A stretch of DNA of 64,000 nt, taken from assembly GCF_900230225.1 (NCBI RefSeq), contig NZ_OCNH01000004.1:186001-250000 (forward strand), in the 5' to 3' direction. The position numbers and the translations under genes were made by a program. Position 1 is the first letter of the stretch, and every line of letters begins with the position of its first letter. The notes beneath the pieces were generated by a model, which was not told the DNA's origin, did no database searches, and was given only the letters and a program-made list of their open reading frames with translations. Positions 10,478 to 19,901 of the stretch are shown here, piece by piece. This DNA comes from Spirosoma fluviale (lineage in GTDB: Bacteria; Bacteroidota; Bacteroidia; Cytophagales; Spirosomataceae).

Positions 10478-11560
10478 ATGAATAAAGCTTTTTTCGCGCT
10501 GTTTTTTGTCGGGTCTTTCGCGCTTTTTTCAGCCCAGGACCCCATTCGGCTCCGCCCCGAGTCGCTGCCGTTTACCCCAAAGGAATTCTATATTGCTGCG
10601 GTTACCGACCAACGTTCGGACCGGGGGCCGGTTGCGCATCTGGCCCTGGTGCTTAACCAGGCTCCCCAGCCCGTTGATCTGGATAAAGGCGTAGCCAGTA
10701 GCTTTATGCAGTTCATCAACCAGGGGCTTAAGCAGAATAAATCGCTACGACCCATTGCCATGCGTATTCGCCAGTGCCGGGTCAGCGAAACGGCTTCGGG
10801 CAACCGCGTATCGGGCAAATTCACCTTTGCCGTTACCTTCGAACTACTGGGGAAAGATGATGACGGCAACGCTACCAGCACCCGCCTGACCGATTACCAG
10901 GGTAGTGCCACCTATACCCGGCCGTTGAGCGATCCGTCGGTCATTGAGCCTACCATTCGGCAGGCCGTGGTATCGTCTTTGCGTAGCCTGAACGAATACA
11001 TGAAACGGGAAAGCGGCAATAACGAAAAACTAGCCCACAGCCTTAAGGTGATCTTCACCGACGATACCCGGATAACCGACGACGACACTGTTCATTACAA
11101 CCCGGGCCGTAAGCTTACCTGGGCCGATTTTAAGGCTCCTCCGCGTCAGGGAAGCCATTATGCCGCCGAGGTGTTCACAAGCTTCGCCTACGAGGGCAAA
11201 AGCAGTGTGAAAGATGGCGTTATTACCCTCAACCTGTCGGCTAAGGCGTACATGCTGAAACAATCCTCCTGGGGCCGCGCCGACGCCCGCAACGCGTACG
11301 CGCTCAACCACGAACAGCGCCACTTCGACATTGTGAAAATCATTGTGGAGCGCTTCAAGCGGAAAATCCAGCCCGAAAACCTGACCCTGGAAGATTACAA
11401 CAGCATTGCGCAGTACCAGTTTCTGGAATCCTTTCGGGAGATGAGCCGGATGCAAACGCAGTACGATGACGAAACAAATCATAGTCTCAATCAGGCGGCT
11501 CAGGAACGGTGGAATGAAAAGATCGACGCAGAACTGCGTACGTTTGGCGTAATTAAGTAG
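10478..11560 (+). CDS. Secreted DUF922-like putative zinc protease
   Basis: Exported protein of 360 residues with an N-terminal signal peptide (cleavage near FSAQD). The second half, from about residue 205, resembles the DUF922 family of predicted secreted zinc proteases. It carries HYNPGRKLTWADFKAPP and, near residue 278, NHEQRHFDI, an HExxH zinc-binding motif. The first half (about 25-190) has no motif I recognise. The HExxH is followed by a long amphipathic helix-rich tail. The third zinc ligand is not obvious. The gene begins 50 bp after the secA terminator and is followed 11 bp later by a glycosyltransferase gene, which may be co-transcribed. Activity is inferred from the motif only. Confidence 0.7.
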   Translation: MNKAFFALFFVGSFALFSAQDPIRLRPESLPFTPKEFYIAAVTDQRSDRGPVAHLALVLNQAPQPVDLDKGVASSFMQFINQGLKQNKSLRPIAMRIRQCRVSETASGNRVSGKFTFAVTFELLGKDDDGNATSTRLTDYQGSATYTRPLSDPSVIEPTIRQAVVSSLRSLNEYMKRESGNNEKLAHSLKVIFTDDTRITDDDTVHYNPGRKLTWADFKAPPRQGSHYAAEVFTSFAYEGKSSVKDGVITLNLSAKAYMLKQSSWGRADARNAYALNHEQRHFDIVKIIVERFKRKIQPENLTLEDYNSIAQYQFLESFREMSRMQTQYDDETNHSLNQAAQERWNEKIDAELRTFGVIK

Positions 11561-11571
11561 CAAACGCCTGC

Positions 11572-12696
11572 ATGAAACGAATCCGCGTCTTACACATCAG
11601 CACCGCGCACCAGCCACAGGACCCGCGCGTGGTGTTCAAACAATGTCAGACACTGGCTTCGGTTTATGAGGTCTTCTGCGCCCTTCCCCATGCTGATCCG
11701 GCCGTTGCACCAGGTATTCACTTTATTCGTCTACCCTATTTTCGGCGGGTGATCTGGCGGGCACTCATCACTTGTCCCTTCATTTTGCTGCGCTGCGTTT
11801 GGCTGCGCCCCCGGCTTGTGCATGTCTACGTGCCGGAATTTTTGCCCTTCGCGTATGTGTTCCGGCTGTTGGGAGCCAACGTCATTTATGAAGTACAGGA
11901 GAACCTGCACAAGAAAATGCCGCTAAAGACCGTCAACAACGGGGCGCTGCTCCAGAAAGCATTCCGGCTGTTTGATCGGCTGGCCCGGCGGGATTTTTTC
12001 CTCATTTTTACGGAACACGGCTATCTGAGTACTTACACGCAGCTGGTGAAGCCGCATGTCGTTATTTACAATTACCCGCTTCTCTCATTTGTAGAGCCGT
12101 TTTACACACCCTACAACCCAAGCACAGAAAACCCCGCCTTCTTCTACGTTGGCTGGCTCAGCTTTGAACGGGCCATTGATACATTGGTTGACAGCTTCGC
12201 CAAGTTAGGAATAACCTATCCCCGGTTCATTGTGCATCTGTTTGGTCGGCGTACCTTTACGGATAAAAATCTGGAGAACCTGACTGGCTATGCCCTGGTA
12301 CGGGATCACCTTCGCTTCTACGGCTATACAGACCAGCGCCTTGCGTTTCCGTATGCCCGTGGCGCAACGGCCGGACTGGCTCTGCTAAAACCCGTTGGTG
12401 ATTATCCGGAATCTTATACCACAAAATTGTTTGACTATATGGCCCTTGGCCTACCCGTTGTTACGTCCGACTTTCCACTTTACCGCGATATTATTGACCG
12501 GCATCGTTGCGGTTTTTGCGTCTCTCCCTACAATCCGGTACAGGTAGCCGATTCACTTGCCTATTTGATTGAGCATCCGACCGAAGCCCGTTATATGGGT
12601 CGGCGCGGACGGCAGGCTGTTGAGCAGTTTTACAACTGGTCGACGGAAGCGGATAAATTACTCCACTTTTACTCCCTTGTTCTTGCTTCGGCATAA
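11572..12696 (+). CDS. Glycosyltransferase, GT-B fold (GT4-like)
   Basis: A 374-residue cytosolic or membrane-associated glycosyltransferase. The N-terminal Rossmann half begins KRIRVLHISTAHQPQDPRV, a pattern seen in bacterial family 4 enzymes. The C-terminal half has YPESYTTKLFDYMALGLPVVTSDFPLYRDII (about residues 280-312), the donor-nucleotide-binding region with the usual E/D-K-x-x-D-Y-M-A-x-G-x-P-V-V arrangement. The very end has EQFYNWSTEADKLLHFY. A hydrophobic basic stretch around residues 55-75 could associate with the membrane. It sits 11 bp after the DUF922-like gene and about 140 bp before the FabH-like gene, away from the polysaccharide operon. Donor and acceptor cannot be told. 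Confidence 0.82.
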   Translation: MKRIRVLHISTAHQPQDPRVVFKQCQTLASVYEVFCALPHADPAVAPGIHFIRLPYFRRVIWRALITCPFILLRCVWLRPRLVHVYVPEFLPFAYVFRLLGANVIYEVQENLHKKMPLKTVNNGALLQKAFRLFDRLARRDFFLIFTEHGYLSTYTQLVKPHVVIYNYPLLSFVEPFYTPYNPSTENPAFFYVGWLSFERAIDTLVDSFAKLGITYPRFIVHLFGRRTFTDKNLENLTGYALVRDHLRFYGYTDQRLAFPYARGATAGLALLKPVGDYPESYTTKLFDYMALGLPVVTSDFPLYRDIIDRHRCGFCVSPYNPVQVADSLAYLIEHPTEARYMGRRGRQAVEQFYNWSTEADKLLHFYSLVLASA

Positions 12697-12838
12697 TGGC
12701 GGAAAACACCACACAAAACAAGATATTTTCAATACATTATGGTATTGTTCTAATGCGCAATACCACGTTTTCCCGGAAGGATTTAACTTTAAGTACTAAT
12801 TTGGGTTATACACGAATTAGCCCTATTTCTTTGGCCTG

Positions 12839-13777
12839 ATGTACATACATGCAGTAAGCCATTATCTGCCTTCGCAGGTAGTTGGCAATGAACATTTTAC
12901 CAAGCTCAACGGCCTGTCCAGCGAGTGGATTATCGAACGGACGGGTATTGCAGAGCGACGCAAAGCCGCACCTGGCGAGAATACGAATACCATGACCATT
13001 GAGGTTGTTCAGCGACTCAGCGAAAAAGTTGACCTGACCAACGTCGACTTAATTGTTGGGGGCACGTACACGCCTTACGACACCATCGTTTCCCTGGCCC
13101 ACGAAGCCCAGCACCATCTGGGCATTGCGGATATTCCGGTTATCTCGATCTCGACAGCCTGTTCGTCTTTGCTGAACGCCATTGAAGTGGTCGAGGGCTA
13201 TTTCGCCCTAAACAAAGCGACACGTGCGCTGGTCATTGTATCGGAACACAACACGCTTTACTACAACGAAACAGATACGATCTCAGGGCACTTATGGGGT
13301 GATGGAGCAGCAGCGCTGCTCATTACGAAGGAACGCCAGAGTGACGGGGATTTTGCGATAAAAGCCCTGCTTACGGGCGGAGCGGCTCATACGCCCAAAG
13401 CCACGACGGGGGTGATGATGAAACCGGCCGATGGGGGCGTGACTATGCCACATGGCCGGGATGTATTCATCAATGCCTGCCTATACATGCCCAAAGCCAG
13501 TTTACAGGTTATTGAACAGTGTGGCCTGACCCTTGGCGACATCGATTATATTCTGCCCCACCAGGCGAATCTGCGTATCTCCCGAAACGTCATGAAAACG
13601 CTGGGGCTGCCGGAAGAAAAACTTATCTCCAACATACAACGCTACGGCAATACGGGTTGCGCCGGTTGCGCCATCGCCCTGTCCGAACAGTGGGATACGT
13701 TCCAGAAAGGCCAGCGCATTGTCATTACCGTTTTTGGCGGGGGCTACTCCTTCGGCGCGATGCTGGTAGAGGTTTAA
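12839..13777 (+). CDS. FabH-like 3-oxoacyl-ACP synthase III family protein
   Basis: Thiolase-fold condensing enzyme of 312 residues. The catalytic triad of the KAS III family is complete: cysteine in ISTACSSLL (about C108), histidine in ILPHQANLRI (about H241) and asparagine in YGNTGCAGC (about N271). WIIERTGIAERR near residue 30 is the usual N-terminal family signature. The GNTGCAGC string differs from the GNTSAAS of housekeeping FabH, and genes for fatty acid synthesis are not adjacent. This may therefore be a specialised KAS III for a secondary lipid or aryl polyene-type pathway rather than the main fabH. That distinction is inference. Convergent with the peptidase gene downstream. Confidence 0.85.
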   Translation: MYIHAVSHYLPSQVVGNEHFTKLNGLSSEWIIERTGIAERRKAAPGENTNTMTIEVVQRLSEKVDLTNVDLIVGGTYTPYDTIVSLAHEAQHHLGIADIPVISISTACSSLLNAIEVVEGYFALNKATRALVIVSEHNTLYYNETDTISGHLWGDGAAALLITKERQSDGDFAIKALLTGGAAHTPKATTGVMMKPADGGVTMPHGRDVFINACLYMPKASLQVIEQCGLTLGDIDYILPHQANLRISRNVMKTLGLPEEKLISNIQRYGNTGCAGCAIALSEQWDTFQKGQRIVITVFGGGYSFGAMLVEV

Positions 13778-13819
13778 AACGATACGTGGCGAACCGTACG
13801 GTTCGCCACGTATCGTTTT
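13776..13819. terminator. Bidirectional terminator with a 20 bp perfect stem
   Basis: Perfect inverted repeat aaaacgatacgtggcgaacc at 13776-13795, a four-base GTAC loop, and its complement at 13800-13819. The A/T ends give U-runs in both directions. It overlaps the FabH-like stop codon and ends 2 bp from the peptidase stop, so it serves both convergent genes. Confidence 0.85.
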
Positions 13820-13821
13820 AA

Positions 13822-15792
13822 CTATTGCGCTTCTGCGCGCCAGATGTTGTTTTTGCTATTGATGTCCGGCAGTTTCTGGTCGGGATCAACAACGACCGTC
13901 TTTAAGGGCGAGGTCGAATTATACTTGAACGTCCAGGTACCGCCCCGCTGCCATACTTCGATAGGCAGGTTTACGCGGCCTTTTTTGCCGTTCGATTCGG
14001 TCACTTCGATGGTTACCGGCATCGCCAGTTTATCGAGGTTTTCGATGGAAATGAGCGAGCCTTTATCGGCAGCACCATCCACGTATTTCACTTCTTTTAC
14101 GCTCTGGTCCAGTTTCCACGTTTCGTAGAAATACCCGCGCCAGAACCAGCCCAGGTCTTCACCGGCACCATCTTCCATTGTACGGAAGAAATCATAGGGG
14201 GTTGGGTGTTTGAAGGCCCAGCGACTCACGTAGTTTTTGAAGGCATAATCGAATCGGTCGGCTCCTAGAATTACATCGCGAAGGAGCTTCAGGCCCATGC
14301 CCGGCTTGTAATACGCCAGAATACCCAGCGCCCTCGATTGCTGAACATCCGGAATGGTCATGATGGGTTCGGCCGGGTAGAACAGCGCAGGGGCAATATC
14401 GTGCATGGTGCCCCGCTCGCGGTCGTATTCCCCTTTGTTGAAATTAGCGGTGGAAAGGGTGTTGATAAAGGTGTTGAACCCTTCGTCCATCCATGGGAAC
14501 TTTCGCTCGTTGTTACCCACGATCATCGGGAACCAGTTGTGGCCAAACTCGTGATCGGTTACGCCCCAGAGCGCATCTTTCTTGTCTTTGTGGTCACAGA
14601 AAATAATGCCGGGGTATTCCATTCCTCCAACGATACCCGCTACGTTGGTAGCTACCGGGTAGCTGAACTCATACAGGTAGTTTGAGTAGAACTCAACGCA
14701 GCCTTTTACGTATTCGGTTGAGCGATTCCAGGAGTCGTTCGTGGCGCTTTCGGCGGGGTAGACCGACTGTGCCAGGGCGGGTTTACCGCTCGGCAGGTTC
14801 ATTTTAGCCGCATCCCAAACAAACGCTTTGGACGAAGCCCAGGCCACATCGCGCGTGTTGAGGCAGCGGAATTTCCAAGTCAAGGTGCCGGTCCGCTTAG
14901 GTCGGGTATCCGGATTGTTCACTTCGTCCTTTCCCCGAATAATAACCGTCTTATCGCTTTTACGCGCCTGATCGAGCCGTTTCAGTTGCTCGGCGGTGAG
15001 TACGTCATTCGGGTTGAGCAACTCGCCCGAACCCACTACGATATGGTTCCAGGGAGCCGTAACGGTGTACTCATAATCGCCGTAATCGAGGTAAAACTCA
15101 CCGGCCCCCAGATAGGGCAGCACATTCCAGCCTTCAATATCATCATAGACGCACATGCGGGGATACCATTGGGCAACTTCGTAAATGATTCCGTCTTTAC
15201 GCTTGAGTTGACCCATGCGGTCGGAGCCATATTCAGGAATTTTAAACGAATAGGCCACTTTCACTTTCACCACATCGCCATTTGCCTTTACGGGTTCGGT
15301 TAGCCGCACCTGCATCCGGGTGTCGGTAATGGTGTAGGGTATGGTCGTGAATTTACCTTTGCCTTCCTCAACCGTCACGCTTGTGATGGTGAGTCCACCC
15401 GAAAAGCCGAGGTTGCCAAAGCGCCCGCCCGAAATGGGGGTCGTTTTAGAAGCCCGCGACGTATCGCTAAACGCGTTCTGATCCAGTTGCAACCACAGGT
15501 AAGGCAGCGTTTCGGGAGAATTGTTCTTGTAGGTAATCGTCACTTCGCCGGTGATCGTATTCTGCTGATCATCGAGCGTGACGTTGATCTGATAATCTGA
15601 GCGATTTTGCCAGTAACGCGGTCCCGGTGCTCCACTCCCGGTGCGGTAATCATTGCCGGGCTGCATGTTGAAGAGCGGGTGAAAGAGCGCCAGCGGATCA
15701 TATTTCGAACCCGGCGTTGACGAAGGTGCAGTTTGGGCAAAGGATGCCAGGCTCAATACCCATAGTCCTGCCCAGAGAGCGATTTTTTTCAT
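13822..15792 (-). CDS. Secreted M1-family metallopeptidase
   Basis: Gluzincin-type zinc aminopeptidase-like enzyme of about 656 residues. The signal peptide [20 protein letters not shown] supports the ATG at 15792 over an upstream in-frame TTG. The zinc site is complete: [10 protein letters not shown] near residue 413 supplies HExxH, and WMDEGFNTF supplies the downstream glutamate about 19 residues later. The exopeptidase motif is seen as VGGMEYPG (GxMEN-like, with the Asn replaced by Tyr-Pro as in many bacterial M1 relatives). The N-terminal third is the beta-sandwich typical of M1 enzymes. It would act in the periplasm or outside the cell on peptides. Transcribed toward the shared terminator with the FabH-like gene. 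Confidence 0.9.
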   Translation of the reverse strand: MKKIALWAGLWVLSLASFAQTAPSSTPGSKYDPLALFHPLFNMQPGNDYRTGSGAPGPRYWQNRSDYQINVTLDDQQNTITGEVTITYKNNSPETLPYLWLQLDQNAFSDTSRASKTTPISGGRFGNLGFSGGLTITSVTVEEGKGKFTTIPYTITDTRMQVRLTEPVKANGDVVKVKVAYSFKIPEYGSDRMGQLKRKDGIIYEVAQWYPRMCVYDDIEGWNVLPYLGAGEFYLDYGDYEYTVTAPWNHIVVGSGELLNPNDVLTAEQLKRLDQARKSDKTVIIRGKDEVNNPDTRPKRTGTLTWKFRCLNTRDVAWASSKAFVWDAAKMNLPSGKPALAQSVYPAESATNDSWNRSTEYVKGCVEFYSNYLYEFSYPVATNVAGIVGGMEYPGIIFCDHKDKKDALWGVTDHEFGHNWFPMIVGNNERKFPWMDEGFNTFINTLSTANFNKGEYDRERGTMHDIAPALFYPAEPIMTIPDVQQSRALGILAYYKPGMGLKLLRDVILGADRFDYAFKNYVSRWAFKHPTPYDFFRTMEDGAGEDLGWFWRGYFYETWKLDQSVKEVKYVDGAADKGSLISIENLDKLAMPVTIEVTESNGKKGRVNLPIEVWQRGGTWTFKYNSTSPLKTVVVDPDQKLPDINSKNNIWRAEAQ

Positions 15793-15846
15793 GAAAAATA
15801 GAGATACGAACGTAGTACTAAACAAATAACGACATAAAGCCCTTAG

Positions 15847-16458
15847 CTAGTAAAGCGAGAGCCGTAAATCGAGGCCGTGATGAATGGCTAAAAAGATAAA
15901 CAGGCCAATCCAGAGAATATCAACGAAATGCCAGTACAGAGAAATCAGCTTGATTTTCAGCGAGTTTGGCGGATTTACGCTGTAAACGAATGAGTCGATG
16001 TAGAGCCGTCTGCGCAGAGCTTCGGCCAGGAGAATAGCCAGAAATATGAGCCCGACTAAAATATGAAGTAAATGAACGCCGGATATGATGTAGATAAAGC
16101 CTCCCGCCGGATTTCCCGCCAGGCCTACCCCTGTCCGCACCATCTGGCGCCAACCCCAGGCTTGTAAGATTATAAATAAAACGCCTAAGCCAAATGTAGT
16201 GGCAATGTTGGTTCGATAACTGCTGAACCGTTCATGTTTGAAGGCTTGAATGGCGTTTTTCAGTGTCAGGCTGCTCAATAAGATAACGACCGTACTCACT
16301 AAAAATACGTTCGGCAGCTTTATATTGGCCCAGCCCGGTGCTGTACTGCGAACTACATAGGCAACGAGCAGCATCGTGAATAGTATGATACTACTGGCAA
16401 TACCCATCCAAACCATAAAGCGGAACGGCTCCCGCCGTTTCGTTATCAAATTGCTCAT
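15847..16458 (-). CDS. Haem-copper oxidase subunit III family protein
   Basis: Inner-membrane protein of 203 residues with five predicted membrane helices, matching the short bacterial cytochrome c oxidase subunit III/CyoC form. Landmarks are the GVHLLHILVGL helix (the His pair in helix III-IV is a family mark) and the C-terminal LYWHFVDILWIGLFIFLAI helix, the strongest signature of subunit III. No oxidase subunit I or II genes lie in the window, so this is an isolated copy. It is flanked by ispE and the M1 peptidase on the same strand with gaps of about 50 bp each. Start is ATG at 16458. Confidence 0.88.
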   Translation of the reverse strand: MSNLITKRREPFRFMVWMGIASSIILFTMLLVAYVVRSTAPGWANIKLPNVFLVSTVVILLSSLTLKNAIQAFKHERFSSYRTNIATTFGLGVLFIILQAWGWRQMVRTGVGLAGNPAGGFIYIISGVHLLHILVGLIFLAILLAEALRRRLYIDSFVYSVNPPNSLKIKLISLYWHFVDILWIGLFIFLAIHHGLDLRLSLY

Positions 16459-16509
16459 TTACTCAGGGTACAAGGGTCGGTTTACGGTTTAGTTGACAGC
16501 AACTCCGTG

Positions 16510-17322
16510 TTACAACTTTCCTTTCCAAACGCGGTAATCCAAAAATTGGTTTGGCATATCGACGGGTGCATTAAAAATGCCATAGACGGTTGACCCAGAG
16601 CCACTCATGCTGGCATAAACAGCCCCGGATTCGTAGAGTTGAGCTTTCAACTGAGGTAGTATAGGATAGTGGGGAAACAGGCTATCTTCGAAGTCATTGT
16701 GTATTGTATGCCGCCAGTTGGCAACCGGTTCCAGCAACTGTTCGTAGAGGTTGGCTTCGGGCTGGCGGGGCTTGATTCCGGCGTAGGCTTCGGCGGTAGA
16801 AATGGCCAGATTAGGGTATACCAGCACAATGAAGTAGCCGCTTAGATCAACAGCAATATCCGAAAACACATCCCCTTTCTGAGTGCAGTACAAAGGCCGG
16901 TTCTGAATAAAAAATGCACAGTCGCTACCCAGCAGCCGGGCATAATCTTCCAGTTGCGGATTTGTTAGCCCGAGCGAAAATTGCGTGTTCAACAACTTCA
17001 GGGCAAAAGCCGCATCGGCCGATCCCCCGCCTAATCCGGCCCCAATGGGTACTAGTTTATGCAGGTGCATCTGAACCGGGGGCAGGTCAAAATCAGCTTT
17101 TAGCAGGTTATACGCACGGATACAGAGATTTTGCTCCGGGCTACCCGGAATGGGCAGTCCACTGCTGGTAAAGCCAACCTCCCCGTCGGGCACGGGAATA
17201 ACTTCCAGAATATCCCCCCAGCCTACGGGATAAAAGCACGATTGTAAGTTATGAAACCCGTCAGGCCGCTTTTCGGTAATACGGAGGCCCAGGTTGATTT
17301 TACTGGTTGGAAACGTAAGCAC
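16510..17322 (-). CDS. ispE: 4-diphosphocytidyl-2-C-methyl-D-erythritol kinase
   Basis: GHMP-superfamily kinase of the MEP isoprenoid pathway. It phosphorylates CDP-methylerythritol at the 2-hydroxyl with ATP. At 270 residues it is normal length. Motif 1 is the N-terminal SKINLGLRITEKRPDGFHNL, and the phosphate-binding loop is PIGAGLGGGSADAAFALK (about residues 90-107). Motif 3 is YASMSGSGSTVYGIF near 238-252. The start is GTG at 17322, followed directly by the family-typical LTFPTSKIN. Its neighbours (oxidase subunit III, OmpA-family gene) are not MEP genes, so it is probably a separate small transcription unit. Confidence 0.95.
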   Translation of the reverse strand: MLTFPTSKINLGLRITEKRPDGFHNLQSCFYPVGWGDILEVIPVPDGEVGFTSSGLPIPGSPEQNLCIRAYNLLKADFDLPPVQMHLHKLVPIGAGLGGGSADAAFALKLLNTQFSLGLTNPQLEDYARLLGSDCAFFIQNRPLYCTQKGDVFSDIAVDLSGYFIVLVYPNLAISTAEAYAGIKPRQPEANLYEQLLEPVANWRHTIHNDFEDSLFPHYPILPQLKAQLYESGAVYASMSGSGSTVYGIFNAPVDMPNQFLDYRVWKGKL

Positions 17323-17379
17323 TAACGGAGTGATGAATTAAAGGTGATGCATAGCTGAGACAAAAATATCATTCATCAA

Positions 17380-19821
17380 TCACTTTATCTCAACAACTCT
17401 GAATTCTGTCCGGCGGTTACGCTGGTGTTCGGCCTCCGTACAGATAACGTCGTCGGTGCAGTTGTTCACTAACTGCGACTCTCCCATCCCCAGTGTTGCC
17501 ATTCGCTTGCGGCTGATGCCTTTGGAAGCCAGGTAAGCTGCTACGGCTTTGGCTCGTTGTAACGATAGTACTTTGTTTCGGTCGGCATCGCCCCGGCTGT
17601 CGGTATGCGAGCGAATCTCTATAATAAGCGAGGGGTATTTACGCATGGTGGCCACTACTTTGTCCAGTTCACGGGCGGCATCCTCCCGAAGACTGGAGTG
17701 GTCCATATCGTAGTAGATATTGTCGATCGTGACAACATCGCCAACGCTCAGCATGCGTAAATCGGCCGAAACCTCCTTCGGTTTCGTCTTTTTGGGCAGG
17801 CGCTTGATTCGGTTGGTGTTCGTACCAAAGGCGGGCTTCGATGCTACCAGCGTATAGTCGCACCCCTCAATTACATCGAACATATACTTGCCATCCGGCC
17901 CGGTAACGTACTCGCGCTGGCTGCGGTCGCATTCGTTTCGAATCCTGACGGTAACGCCCTCTATAGGTTTACGGTCTCGGGCACCCATAATCACGCCATG
18001 AATACGTGAGTGGGTCAAAGGAGTAGCGGTTAGAACGAGGTTGTTACCGGATACCGCAATGGTATCGACAGCAACCGTTGGTTTTATCAAACCGATTTCC
18101 AGTCGGCTGGGCTGGTCATCGGTGAGGGAGCGCGTGGTAAAGCCCACCGTACTGGTAATATAGCCATCGCGGCTCGCCTGAAACGTGAATGAATTACTCC
18201 CTTCCAGACAGATGCGCAGAAACCCATTGGCGTCGCTCATCAATGTACGATCGGGCTTGCCTTCGCCCTTGGCTTTTATGAGGACATTAACGCTGTCCAG
18301 CGGCTGCTCCGTATTCGTATCATACACCCGAATGGTTAGGTCACGGCATCCGAATAGGGAGCTTTCCCGAACAAATCGGTAGATATCGTCATTGCCATCG
18401 CGCCGGTTACTGCTGAAATACCCGCCCCCGCGGTTACCATCCGTGATCAGACCGAAATCATCCTGAGCGGAGTTAATGGGGGCATTAAGATGCTCAACGT
18501 ACCTAACAGATTGGCCGTTGGTCAGACCGGCCACAAAAATATCCAGTCCGCCCAGCCCTTTACGGCCATCGGATGCAAAATAGAGATTTCCGGCTTCGTC
18601 GATAAACGGAAACAGTTCATTCCCCTTCGTATTGATCGTAGCACCCATATTGACGGGACGGCCCCACTGCCCGTTTGTGTATCGGCTGACGTACAGATCT
18701 GTACCGCCAAGACCACCCGGCATATCGGAAGCGAAGTACAGCCACTGTTCATCCTGACTCAGTGTCGGATGCCCCACGGAATATTCATCACTGTTAAACG
18801 GCAACTCTTCGATGGCTGACCAGGCACCGTTTTGCTGAACAGCCGTATAGAGTTTCAGTTTTGTAACCCCTTCGGCACTCTTGCTGGTCCGGCCATTGTT
18901 ATGGTTGTTGCGGGTAAATATGATGCGTAAACCATCCCTTGAGAACGTAGCCGGACCTTCGTGGTATTTGGTATTGATGGTTCGGCTGAAGCGTCGTACC
19001 GGGTCGTCTTTGGGGCCGTCGTAGCCCAAGCCCTCCGAAATGGAAATTCCATCCTTGAAATTCGGCACCGTTCGCGAGTCGTTGGCCGTTGGCCGGGAGT
19101 AGCTATCCTCACCAACCGTCTGACGGCTTTTCGGGCGGTTATCCGTTACTTTAGTGCTGCTGCCATCGGCATTGATGAGACTGGCAACTTTCAGGTTGTT
19201 GCGGTTAGGTACATAAAACAGGTCGAGATAACCGGAGCCGCCACCACCCATCGTTTCAATGGTTGCTCCGCCTTTTTGACCGGCAACATACACGAGGCCG
19301 TCCCGGTAAAAGGCCGGACTAAACTCCTCCCCTTTCGAATTTAAGTCCAGATACTCCAGCCGATACCGGATTGCTTCTTTCCGAGGACCCGTTACCGGAG
19401 CCATTGCCGGCGACCGTGCCGGTTGTTTGTCTTTCAGTTGTAAATAGCGTTCATACTGTTTCTGAGATTCCTGAAACTTCCCATTACCAGCCAGGGTCTT
19501 GGCGTATTCCAGCACCTGCTGTGCATCTTCATTCGGACTTGACGCTATGGCCTCAAGGTAATAGCGCTCTGCTTTCTGACTGTCGCCCACCTGCTGATAG
19601 GCAAAAGCCAAATGGCCCTGGATGGCCGATTTTTGGGCGGCACTCAGTTGTTTGTCATGATCGGTTAACAGTTCAGCATAAGCTTCTATCGCACGTCCAT
19701 AGGCTTTATAATTCAACAAACGATCAGCTTGTTGAATCAATGAGTCATACTGTGCCCAAGCGGTTAAACAGCTTAGCCACAGTAGCGCTCCCCATATCAA
19801 TAGTTTCCAATTCGTACCCAT
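17380..19821 (-). CDS. PorE-like OmpA-family protein with TPR and PD40 repeats
   Basis: Exported 813-residue protein with four visible parts: a signal peptide ending near AWAQ; TPR-like helices at about 25-135; PD40/WD40-like beta-propeller repeats at about 155-470 (GPATFSRDGLRIIFTRNNHN, HPTLSQDEQWLYFASDMPGGLGGTDLYV, FPFIDEAGNLYFASDG-type blocks); and two carboxypeptidase-regulatory/CNA-B-like beta domains at about 490-680. The C-terminal OmpA peptidoglycan-binding domain (about 695-810) has HTDSRGDADRN and the closing RNRRTEFRV. This architecture is that of PorE/PG1058-type components linked to type IX secretion and peptidoglycan anchoring. It lies downstream of a gene whose product carries a T9SS type B sorting domain. 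Confidence 0.85.
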   Translation of the reverse strand: MGTNWKLLIWGALLWLSCLTAWAQYDSLIQQADRLLNYKAYGRAIEAYAELLTDHDKQLSAAQKSAIQGHLAFAYQQVGDSQKAERYYLEAIASSPNEDAQQVLEYAKTLAGNGKFQESQKQYERYLQLKDKQPARSPAMAPVTGPRKEAIRYRLEYLDLNSKGEEFSPAFYRDGLVYVAGQKGGATIETMGGGGSGYLDLFYVPNRNNLKVASLINADGSSTKVTDNRPKSRQTVGEDSYSRPTANDSRTVPNFKDGISISEGLGYDGPKDDPVRRFSRTINTKYHEGPATFSRDGLRIIFTRNNHNNGRTSKSAEGVTKLKLYTAVQQNGAWSAIEELPFNSDEYSVGHPTLSQDEQWLYFASDMPGGLGGTDLYVSRYTNGQWGRPVNMGATINTKGNELFPFIDEAGNLYFASDGRKGLGGLDIFVAGLTNGQSVRYVEHLNAPINSAQDDFGLITDGNRGGGYFSSNRRDGNDDIYRFVRESSLFGCRDLTIRVYDTNTEQPLDSVNVLIKAKGEGKPDRTLMSDANGFLRICLEGSNSFTFQASRDGYITSTVGFTTRSLTDDQPSRLEIGLIKPTVAVDTIAVSGNNLVLTATPLTHSRIHGVIMGARDRKPIEGVTVRIRNECDRSQREYVTGPDGKYMFDVIEGCDYTLVASKPAFGTNTNRIKRLPKKTKPKEVSADLRMLSVGDVVTIDNIYYDMDHSSLREDAARELDKVVATMRKYPSLIIEIRSHTDSRGDADRNKVLSLQRAKAVAAYLASKGISRKRMATLGMGESQLVNNCTDDVICTEAEHQRNRRTEFRVVEIK

Positions 19822-19901
19822 TTGCGACGCAGCGTCATGCCTTACGGCCTTTAACCTCCTATTTATGAGTCAATGAACTGACCCTTTCTTTGTTGCTGGA
19901 C

